Source: Planctomycetaceae bacterium UBA4732 (GTDB lineage: Bacteria > Planctomycetota > Planctomycetia > Gemmatales > Gemmataceae). Taken from it: a DNA stretch of 20,931 bases. The translations under genes were made by a program, and so were the position numbers. Positions 14,767 to 20,931 of this stretch are shown one piece after another (position 1 is the first letter of the stretch; the number at the start of each line of letters is the position of its first letter). Where the stretch lies: contig DHJA01000007.1 of the NCBI GenBank assembly GCA_002404095.1, positions 1-20,931 on the forward strand, written 5' to 3'. The notes below the pieces were generated by a model. It saw nothing but the letters and a program-made list of their open reading frames with translations. It searched no databases and was not told where the DNA came from.

Positions 14767-15255
14767 ATGCCGTATACGCCGATCCTCGCCACGTTGGGTT
14801 ACATCCTGTCGCCGGACGGTCGGCAAGTGCTGCTGATCCACCGCAACCGCCGGCCCAACGACGCGCACTTCGGCAAATACAACGGCCTCGGCGGCAAGCT
14901 GGAAGCCGGCGAGGACGTGGTGACATGCGCGCGCCGCGAAATAAGAGAGGAAAGCGGCCTGGAATGTGAAGAATTGAAGTTGTGCGGCACGATCAGCTGG
15001 CCCGGCTTTGGCGCGCACGGCGAAGACTGGTTCGGCTTCCTATTCCGCGTGGACCGTTGGAGCGGAACGCCGCGCACGGAAAACCCCGAAGGCGATCTCT
15101 TATGGGTGGATAGTGACACGGTGCTGACGCTGCCGCTGTGGGAGGGCGACCGTCATTTCCTGCCGCTGGTGTTCGATAAAAGCGGACGGCAATTCCACGG
15201 CGTCATGCCGTACCGCGACGGCCGGCCGGAGTCGTGGACGTACCATCTGCTATAA
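14767..15255 (+). CDS. Nudix hydrolase, 8-oxo-dGTP diphosphatase-like
   Basis: A 162-residue Nudix enzyme that hydrolyses a nucleoside diphosphate linked to another moiety; its overall form (short, with an EDWFGFLF block after the box) resembles the 8-oxo-dGTP diphosphatase (MutT/MTH1-like) group, which sanitises the nucleotide pool. The Nudix box GX5EX7REUXEEXGU is complete: G43, E49, R57, E58, E61, E62, G64, L65, with the metal-binding REXXEE at 57-62. The N-terminal strand YTPILATLGYIL precedes it. The start has no clear Shine-Dalgarno. Its stop codon lies inside the -10 element of the next gene. Family certain; exact substrate inferred. Confidence 0.93.
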   Translation: MPYTPILATLGYILSPDGRQVLLIHRNRRPNDAHFGKYNGLGGKLEAGEDVVTCARREIREESGLECEELKLCGTISWPGFGAHGEDWFGFLFRVDRWSGTPRTENPEGDLLWVDSDTVLTLPLWEGDRHFLPLVFDKSGRQFHGVMPYRDGRPESWTYHLL

Positions 15256-15256
15256 T
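15248..15256 (+). promoter_or_regulatory. Extended -10 promoter overlapping the Nudix stop codon
   Basis: TGC-TATAAT, a perfect extended -10, spans the last codons and stop (TAA at 15253-15255) of the Nudix gene. Transcription would start near 15263, about 31 nt before the ATG at 15294. No good -35 is seen, as is usual for extended -10 promoters. Confidence 0.5.
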
Positions 15257-15293
15257 CTATCTGGGACGACACGACTTAAACTCCGAGGGCAAT

Positions 15294-15728
15294 ATGGAGA
15301 CGACGTTAATGGGCAAGGTTCTCGTGACGGCCAAGATTGAGAATTTGTTTGACATCGAGAACCGAGAACGCGGCTCCCTGGCCGCCGATCAGGTGCGCTC
15401 GATTGAAGTTACCGACGCACTGGTGGATACAGGGGCGTCGGGTTTACTGCTCCCCAAGCGGTTGATCGCACAACTCGGCCTGCGGCAGTTCCGCATCCAA
15501 CAGGCGCGAGGCATCGGCGACGAGGTTCCCATGCCGATGTACTCGGTCGTGCGGCTGACAATCCAAGGACGCGAATGCTCCCTCGACGTTGGCGAGATCT
15601 CCGATGACTTGCCGGTCTTGATTGGGCAAATCCCCTTGGAATCCCTGGATTTCGTCGTCGATTTGAAGGGCCAGCGCCTGATCGGCAACCCGGCGCACGG
15701 GGGCGAACATATCATGGATGTTTTCTGA
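15294..15728 (+). CDS. Retropepsin-like aspartyl protease (clan AA)
   Basis: A 144-residue protein with a single catalytic motif ALVDTGASGLLLPK (42-55, D45) as in retroviral and bacterial clan AA peptidases, which act as homodimers with one Asp from each subunit. A second conserved block, DLPVLIGQIPLESLDFVVD (105-123), matches the ILG-type strand near the flap region. The frame is open from 15234, but that part overlaps the Nudix gene. The ATG at 15294 has GAGGG 4 nt upstream, and a second ATG at 15309 is also possible with GGAGACG. No signal peptide. It is probably cytoplasmic, and the target protein is unknown. A hairpin overlaps its stop codon. Confidence 0.85.
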   Translation: METTLMGKVLVTAKIENLFDIENRERGSLAADQVRSIEVTDALVDTGASGLLLPKRLIAQLGLRQFRIQQARGIGDEVPMPMYSVVRLTIQGRECSLDVGEISDDLPVLIGQIPLESLDFVVDLKGQRLIGNPAHGGEHIMDVF

Positions 15729-15742
15729 GGCGGGCCGCCTCA
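15726..15742 (+). terminator. Hairpin overlapping the protease stop codon
   Basis: TGAGGCG / CGCCTCA, 7 bp, loop GGC. The TGA stop forms the first three bases of the stem. It is followed by TCGTTTG, a weak U-rich run, and separates the protease gene from the sigma factor promoter. Confidence 0.5.
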
Positions 15743-15746
15743 TCGT

Positions 15747-15775
15747 TTGCCGCGCCTCGCGCGGTCGGTTATCTT
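15747..15775 (+). promoter_or_regulatory. Promoter giving a leaderless sigma factor transcript
   Basis: TTGCCG (15747-15752, 4 of 6) and TATCTT (15770-15775, 4 of 6) are 17 nt apart. The predicted transcription start falls at 15782-15783, the ATG of the sigma factor gene. An AGGG is too close to the ATG to act as a Shine-Dalgarno. Confidence 0.45.
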
Positions 15776-15782
15776 ATAGGGC

Positions 15783-16337
15783 ATGAGCGACGTCACACGC
15801 ATCCTGTCTGCCATCGAGCAAGGCGACCCGCACGCCGCCGAGCAACTCATGCCGCTGGTATACGACGAGTTGCGCAAGCTGGCGGCGCAGCGGCTGGCGC
15901 AAGAGAAGCCGGGGCAGACCCTGCAAGCGACGGCCCTGGTGCATGACGCCTACATCCGGCTGGTGGACGCCGAGCAGGCCCGGCATTGGAACAGCCGGGG
16001 GCACTTTTTCGCAGCCGCCGCCGAGGCCATGCGCCGCATCCTCGTGGACCAGGCCCGTCGCAAGCAGGCCGACAAGCACGGCGGCGGCCGGCTGCGCGTC
16101 GATCTCCCCGAGGATCTCGCCGACCCCGAGCCCCGTTCGGACGACCTCGTCGCGCTGGATGAGGCGCTGAGCCGGCTGGAGCGCCACGACCCCGACGCGG
16201 CCCGGCTCGTGAAGCTGCGCTACTTCGCCGGCCTGTCGCACCAGGAGGCGGCCGAAGCGCTGGGCATCAGCCGCGGCGCCGCCGACCGCCTCTGGGCGCT
16301 GGCCCGGGCCTGGCTGTTCCGCCAATTGTCGAAATAG
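15783..16337 (+). CDS. ECF-type RNA polymerase sigma factor (Sigma70_ECF family)
   Basis: A 184-residue alternative sigma factor that would direct RNA polymerase to a set of target promoters. Region 2 covers about 20-100, with VYDELRKLAAQRLAQE and LQATALVHDAYIRLVD, then FFAAAAEAMRRILVDQARRK. Region 4 (about 125-184) has the helix-turn-helix SHQEAAEALGISRGAADRLW. The pattern DELRKLA plus ATALVHEAYLRL fits the Sigma70_ECF group seen mainly in planctomycetes and allied phyla. No anti-sigma gene follows; instead a Ser/Thr kinase gene begins 92 nt downstream. In planctomycetes such kinases are proposed to control the linked sigma factor, but the sequence does not prove it here. Confidence 0.93.
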   Translation: MSDVTRILSAIEQGDPHAAEQLMPLVYDELRKLAAQRLAQEKPGQTLQATALVHDAYIRLVDAEQARHWNSRGHFFAAAAEAMRRILVDQARRKQADKHGGGRLRVDLPEDLADPEPRSDDLVALDEALSRLERHDPDAARLVKLRYFAGLSHQEAAEALGISRGAADRLWALARAWLFRQLSK

Positions 16338-16429
16338 TTGACCGCTCCCATTTTTTTCGCGCGCAGAAGGCCCCGGTTTCTCGCACTGATAATAGGCGAG
16401 GGCAACCGTAACCCGACTGGACGCCAACC

Positions 16430-19400
16430 ATGACTACTTGGAACCCACGAGCGAACCAGCTGTTCTTGCAGGCTCTGGAGCTGTGCTCCCCCGGCGAGCG
16501 GCAGGAGCACTTGGACGGAGCCTGCGCCGGGGACGCGGCACTGCGTGCCGAGGTGGAATCCCTGCTCGAAGCCGGCGCCCAGGCCGGCAGTTTCCTGGCG
16601 TCTCCTGTCCCCGCGGCCCGTCTAATCTCCACCGTCGATGAGCCGCCTGTCGCCGAGCGCCCCGGGGCGGTGATCGGTTCGTACAAACTGCTGGAGCAGA
16701 TCGGCGAGGGCGGCTTCGGCGTGGTCTTCATGGCCGAGCAGCAGCAGCCGGTTCGCCGCAAGGTCGCCCTGAAGGTTCTCAAGCCGGGCATGGACACGCG
16801 GCAGGTGGTCGCCCGCTTCGAGGCGGAACGGCAGGCTCTGGCCCTCATGGACCATCCTCACATCGCCCGCATCTTCGACGGGGGCGAGACCGCATCGGGC
16901 CGGCCCTACTTCGTCATGGAGCTAGTCAAGGGCGTCCCGATCACCGAGTTCTGCGACCAGAACCACATGACGCCGCGGCAACGTCTGGAGCTGTTCGTGC
17001 CGGTCTGCCAGGCGGTGCAGCACGCCCACCAAAAGGGGATCATCCACCGCGACCTCAAGCCGTCGAACGTACTCGTCACGGTGCACGACACGACGCCGGT
17101 GGTCAAGGTGATCGACTTCGGTGTGGCCAAGGCGTTGGGGCAGGAGCTGACCGAGAAGACGCTCTTCACCGGCTTCGCCCAGATGATCGGCACGCCGCTT
17201 TACATGTCGCCGGAGCAGGCGGGCCAAAGCGGGCTAGACGTGGACACGCGGAGCGACATTTATTCACTTGGCGTACTGCTTTACGAGCTTTTGACCGGCG
17301 CGACGCCGTTCGACAAAGAACGGCTGCGGACGGCGGCGTATGAAGAGATTCGCCGGATCATCCGCGAGGAGGAGCCGTCGAAGCCGAGTACGAAGCTGAG
17401 TACGGCCGACGGGCTGCCCAAGCTGGCCGCCAACCGGGGGACGGAGCCGAAGCGTCTGACGGCCATTGTGCGCGGTGAGCTGGACTGGATCGTGATGACG
17501 GCGCTGGAGAAGGACCGTAACCGCCGCTACGAGACGGCCAGCGCCTTCGCCACGGACGTGATGCGCTACCTGCATGACGAGCCGGTGCAGGCGTGTCCGC
17601 CGTCGGCGTGGTATCGCTTCCGCAAGCTGGCGCGGCGATATAAGCGAGTGACCGTCATGGCGAGTTTCCTGTCGGCCCTGCTGGTCGTCGCGGTGGCGGT
17701 CTTGGGGATGAGCTACGCCCAGGTCCAGGAAGCCTTACACGACACGACCCAAGCCCTAGAGCGCGAGCAGCAGACCACGTACTTGCAGCGGATCGCCCTG
17801 GCGGGGCGCGAGCTGACCGCCGGCAACGTCGGCCGCGCCGAGGAACTGCTCGACGACTGCCCGTCCGACCGGCGCGGCTGGGAGTGGCACTTCCTCAAGC
17901 GGCAGCGCTACGGCAACGCTCCTCCCCTACAGCACCCGGCTACGGTCGTCCGCGTGGCCTTCAGCCCGGACGGCCGGCAGCTCGCCTCAGTCTGCATGGA
18001 CGGGACGTTTGAAGTTCGGGACGCCCGGACGGGCCAGGTGCTGCACAGCTTGCAGCGACTGGCGGTCCTCGTCCGCGGCGCCCTCTGCCGCGGCATGGCC
18101 TACAGTCCGGATAGCCGCTTCCTGGCCGTGGCGCGAGAAGACGGAACCGTTCGAGTGTGGGATGCTATCAGTGGGCAATCACTGCACACCCTCGAAGGCC
18201 ATAAGGGGCCAGCCTGGCAGGTAGCGTTCAGCCCCGACAGTCGAACGTTGGCATCCTGCGGCTCGGATCGCAGTGTGCGCCTGTGGGACGTGGCCGGCGG
18301 GAAAGCGATCCGGGTGTTCTCCGAGCACCCGGCGGCGGTCAAGGGGGTTGCCTTCCGCCCCGATGGCCGGTCCGTGGTGGCCGCCTGTGATGACGGCACG
18401 GTCAAGGTCTGGGATCGGGACACGGGGCGGGAGACGTTTTCGTTCCGCGGCGAACTCCTCTCGTACCCTTACAGCCCCTGGTTCAGCCCGGATGCGCGGC
18501 GACTGGCCTGGTCCTGTCTGGACGGCGTCATCAAGATCTGGGACACGACCACGGGACGACTCGAGATCGACCAGCAGAGCAACACGCACCAGTGCCGCGC
18601 CGTCGCCTTCAGCCCGGACGGCAAGCGGATCGCCCTGGCCGGCTTCGATGGCACTCTACGGCTTCTGGATGCTTCAACCGGCCAGGAGATGCTGACGATC
18701 TTCGCCCACCCCAGCCTCGTCGCCGACGTGGCGTTCAGTAACGACGGCAACAAGCTCGCCTCCGCCAGCTACGATCAGACGATCCGCATTTGGGACGCCA
18801 CTCCTCTGGACGGCGACCCCCAGGCCCCGCACTGTGTCACGCTCACGGGGCACAAGCAGCTGGTCTCCGGCGTTGCCTTCAGTCCGGATGGCCGCTGGCT
18901 GGCCTCGTCCAGCTGGGACGGCACCGTGAAACTCTGGGAGACCAGTGCCTCCGGCACGCCGGGAGTATTCACTCCCCGCTATACCCTGCGCGGCCACAGC
19001 GGGAATGTCATCGGCGTGGCCTTTTCCTCCGACAAGCGGATCCTCGCTTCCGGCAGCGTGGACAAGACCGTCAAGCTCTGGGACCTCCAGGCCCCGGTGG
19101 GGGACTCTCTGACCGAACTGCGAACGATCCCCTGCGCCGAGCGGGTGTTCAGTATCGCGTTCAGCCCGGACGGCCGGCTCCTCGCCGTCGGCCAGAACAG
19201 CGGCATCGCCCTTTACGACCCGGCCACCGGAAGGGAGGCCGCTCCCTTCAAGCAGACGCCGGCCCCGGTGCCGGCTGTGGCATTCAGCCCCGACAGCCGG
19301 CGTCTGGTTTCCGCCGGTGCTTCCGATCCCGCCATCAAGGTCTGGGACGTGGCCGAGGACAAGCCTCTGTTTGAGCTTCGGCATAATTCAAACCCCAACT

Positions 19401-19810
19401 CGTCGGTGGCCGTCAGCCCCGACGGCCGGCGCGTCGCATCGCCCGGCCGCGACCAGGCGGCGGGCGCCCCGGCGGTGAAGGTCTGGGACTCGGTGGATTG
19501 GGACGCGAAGACCTGTGTAGAATGGCGCACGCTGAAGGGCCACGTGGGTTATGTCTGGAAGGTGGCCTTCAGCCCCGACGGGCGCTACCTGGCCTCCGGC
19601 AGCTGGGACTCGACCATCAAGGTTTGGGATCTGAAGGCGTCCGAGTCGGCCGAGCCGGTCACGCTGCGCGGCCACGCCGGCTTTATCATGTGCCTGGCGT
19701 TCAGCCCCGACGGCCGGCGCCTCGCCTCGGGCAGCGGCTCCACCCGGCACGGCGAACTCAAGGTCTGGGACGCGACCCTGTGGGAAAACAAAGCCAACGA
19801 GGGGCGTTAG
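16430..19810 (+). CDS. Membrane Ser/Thr protein kinase with 14 WD40 repeats
   Basis: A 1126-residue protein. After an N-terminal segment (1-85) typical of planctomycete kinases lies the PknB-like kinase domain (about 85-370). It has the glycine loop IGEGGFGVV (91-99), K115 in [14 protein letters not shown] with catalytic D208, DFG with D229, and the activation region ending MSPEQAG. A basic stretch leads to one membrane segment at about 407-430 ([20 protein letters not shown]). The linker [16 protein letters not shown] follows, then 14 WD40 repeats (about 500-1126), enough for two seven-bladed propellers, predicted on the far side of the membrane. It sits 92 nt after the ECF sigma factor gene, suggesting a sensing kinase for that factor. 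GATAAT at 16388-16393 could give it its own promoter. Ligand and substrate are unknown. Confidence 0.95.
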   Translation: MTTWNPRANQLFLQALELCSPGERQEHLDGACAGDAALRAEVESLLEAGAQAGSFLASPVPAARLISTVDEPPVAERPGAVIGSYKLLEQIGEGGFGVVFMAEQQQPVRRKVALKVLKPGMDTRQVVARFEAERQALALMDHPHIARIFDGGETASGRPYFVMELVKGVPITEFCDQNHMTPRQRLELFVPVCQAVQHAHQKGIIHRDLKPSNVLVTVHDTTPVVKVIDFGVAKALGQELTEKTLFTGFAQMIGTPLYMSPEQAGQSGLDVDTRSDIYSLGVLLYELLTGATPFDKERLRTAAYEEIRRIIREEEPSKPSTKLSTADGLPKLAANRGTEPKRLTAIVRGELDWIVMTALEKDRNRRYETASAFATDVMRYLHDEPVQACPPSAWYRFRKLARRYKRVTVMASFLSALLVVAVAVLGMSYAQVQEALHDTTQALEREQQTTYLQRIALAGRELTAGNVGRAEELLDDCPSDRRGWEWHFLKRQRYGNAPPLQHPATVVRVAFSPDGRQLASVCMDGTFEVRDARTGQVLHSLQRLAVLVRGALCRGMAYSPDSRFLAVAREDGTVRVWDAISGQSLHTLEGHKGPAWQVAFSPDSRTLASCGSDRSVRLWDVAGGKAIRVFSEHPAAVKGVAFRPDGRSVVAACDDGTVKVWDRDTGRETFSFRGELLSYPYSPWFSPDARRLAWSCLDGVIKIWDTTTGRLEIDQQSNTHQCRAVAFSPDGKRIALAGFDGTLRLLDASTGQEMLTIFAHPSLVADVAFSNDGNKLASASYDQTIRIWDATPLDGDPQAPHCVTLTGHKQLVSGVAFSPDGRWLASSSWDGTVKLWETSASGTPGVFTPRYTLRGHSGNVIGVAFSSDKRILASGSVDKTVKLWDLQAPVGDSLTELRTIPCAERVFSIAFSPDGRLLAVGQNSGIALYDPATGREAAPFKQTPAPVPAVAFSPDSRRLVSAGASDPAIKVWDVAEDKPLFELRHNSNPNSSVAVSPDGRRVASPGRDQAAGAPAVKVWDSVDWDAKTCVEWRTLKGHVGYVWKVAFSPDGRYLASGSWDSTIKVWDLKASESAEPVTLRGHAGFIMCLAFSPDGRRLASGSGSTRHGELKVWDATLWENKANEGR

Positions 19811-19858
19811 GTTCCGCTAACCCGAGGGAGAGGGAAGAGTGATGCGCGGGCCATCAAA

Positions 19859-19866
19859 AGGAGGTG
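19859..19866 (+). promoter_or_regulatory. Consensus Shine-Dalgarno that fixes the DUF1559 start
   Basis: AGGAGGTG, with GGAGG ending 7 nt before the ATG at 19872. Start codons at 19839 (GTG) and 19842 (ATG) in the same frame lack comparable support, so the 325-residue form is preferred. Confidence 0.8.
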
Positions 19867-19871
19867 TGCCA

Positions 19872-20849
19872 ATGTCCCGGTTCTGCCTATCCACGCGAAG
19901 GCGTGGTTTCACGCTGGTTGAACTGCTGGTGGTGATCGCCATCATCGCGATCCTCATCGGCCTACTGCTGCCCGCCGTCCAGAAGGTCCGCGAGGCCGCC
20001 GCCCGCGCCCAATGTCTGAACAACCTCAAGCAGATCGCCCTGGCCGCGCATAACTACCACGGCGACCACGGGCGGTTCCCGGTCGGGGCGCGTCTTCCCG
20101 TCTATGTGGGCGACCGTCCGACGGAGGGGACCAACTTGTGGGTCGAACTGCTCCCCTATTTCGAGCGGGACAACCTGCGCAAGCAGTGGGACGACTACGA
20201 TAACCGCAACAACGTTGCCGGCGGAACGAATGCCACCCAAGCCAAGGTCATCAAGATCCTGATCTGCCCTTCGGACCCGCTGCCGGAACCCGTGGCGGAA
20301 CTTACGGCAGCGAACTCGCTCACCCCCCCTTGGTGCTGGGGTTTCTATGGGATGAGCAGTTACGGCGGCAACGCCGGCAAGCGGTCGGTCAAGGCGGGCA
20401 GTCCGCCGAATTTTACGGGGATGACGCGGGACGGCATCTTCTTCATTAACAGCAGCCTTCGCATGACGGACGTCACCGACGGCGCCAGTAACACGCTCCT
20501 CTTCGGCGAGCGCTACCATCGTGATCCACAATACGACCTGCAGCACGACGCTATTTGGCCCGGATCACCTTCCATGGCCCAATGCGGAAGGTGGGGTTAC
20601 ATCGCGAATGCGGGGGCCATGACCAACGTGACGCTTAGCACCCCCGTGATGATCAACTACCAGATGTCGCCCGGGGGAGACTTCACCTCGGTGGAGAACC
20701 GGATCTGCGCCTTCGGCAGCGGCCATTCGGGCGGCGCCAACTTCGCTTTCGCCGACGGCTCCGCGCACTTCCTGAGCGACAGCACGCCGTGGCTGACGCT
20801 CCAGGCGCTGAGTACGCGCGCCGGCGGGGAAGTGGTCACGCTTCCGTGA
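19872..20849 (+). CDS. DUF1559 prepilin-like protein
   Basis: A 325-residue protein of the DUF1559 family, abundant in planctomycetes. The N-terminus is a type IV pilin-like leader: basic MSRFCLSTRRRG, then cleavage between G12 and F13 (FTLVELLVVIAIIAIL), with the conserved Glu at position 5 of the mature protein (E17), and a hydrophobic helix for membrane anchoring. A following conserved run is PAVQKVREAAARAQCLNNL. Near the C-terminus the H-x9-DG motif is intact in HSGGANFAFADG, followed by SAHFLSD. It would be processed by a prepilin peptidase and may form pilus- or secretion-like filaments, though the family function is not established. The gene lies 61 nt after the kinase gene and may be read through from it. 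Confidence 0.93.
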   Translation: MSRFCLSTRRRGFTLVELLVVIAIIAILIGLLLPAVQKVREAAARAQCLNNLKQIALAAHNYHGDHGRFPVGARLPVYVGDRPTEGTNLWVELLPYFERDNLRKQWDDYDNRNNVAGGTNATQAKVIKILICPSDPLPEPVAELTAANSLTPPWCWGFYGMSSYGGNAGKRSVKAGSPPNFTGMTRDGIFFINSSLRMTDVTDGASNTLLFGERYHRDPQYDLQHDAIWPGSPSMAQCGRWGYIANAGAMTNVTLSTPVMINYQMSPGGDFTSVENRICAFGSGHSGGANFAFADGSAHFLSDSTPWLTLQALSTRAGGEVVTLP

Positions 20850-20931
20850 GCCGTCCGGCGCACCGACGTGGATCTGGAAGGAAAAGGATTGGCGTAGAAG
20901 CAAAGTTGGCCGGTGGGGTTCTTACCGCCAA

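Noticed and set aside
16338..16429. TTGACC at 16339 as -35 of a kinase promoter
   Set aside because: The only good -10 candidate (GATAAT, 16388) is about 43 nt away, far beyond a normal spacer.
18674..19384. Long minus-strand open frame inside the kinase gene
   Set aside because: Shadow of the GC-rich, repetitive WD40 coding region; no ribosome-binding site or family motif.

Overview
The window looks like part of a planctomycete chromosome, most likely a member of the Gemmataceae. This rests on gene content rather than a marker gene. There is a DUF1559 prepilin-like protein with an H-x9-DG motif, an ECF-type sigma factor followed by a serine/threonine kinase fused to WD40 repeats, several small proteins in a style common in planctomycetes, GC-rich coding sequence throughout, and short GC-rich palindromes between genes. 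No rRNA, tRNA, CRISPR array, integrase or transposase was found.

Layout. 1-2657 (+) is the 3' part of a hybrid histidine kinase with several PAS domains. A minus-strand block (7445 to 2723) reads, in transcription order: a secreted protein of unknown function (7445-6612), a TPR protein fused to a YggX-like Fe(2+)-trafficking domain (6502-5891), a PSP1/RicT-like protein with a Cys-rich tail (5867-5211), then a MacB-type ABC ATPase (5002-4313) and permease (4288-2723). A 39-bp perfect inverted repeat separates the last two pairs. Plus-strand genes follow: an FHA protein (7696-8127), a conserved hypothetical (8346-9203), gpsA with a DUF1802 gene (9758-11340), three small paralogues (11390-12165), a secreted serine hydrolase (12185-13690), two hypotheticals (13788-14081 and 14281-14748), a Nudix hydrolase (14767-15255), a retropepsin-like aspartyl protease (15294-15728), the ECF sigma factor (15783-16337), the WD40 kinase (16430-19810) and the DUF1559 protein (19872-20849). 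One small minus-strand gene lies at 9563-9339.

How genes may work together. The sigma factor and kinase form a planctomycete-type signalling pair, with a pseudopilin-like gene directly behind. The TPR-YggX and PSP1 genes are 23 nt apart and both carry Cys motifs, which suggests an iron or Fe-S related module. The ABC ATPase and permease form an exporter or lipoprotein-release type transporter.

No gene-free stretch exceeds 300 bases. The intergenic gaps at 5003-5210, 8128-8345, 9204-9338 and 14082-14280 are largely filled by palindromic repeats. 7446-7695 is a divergent promoter region. In 9564-9757 I see only a -10 element for gpsA at its right end and a Shine-Dalgarno for the small minus-strand gene at its left end. 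In 20850-20931 I see nothing I can support.
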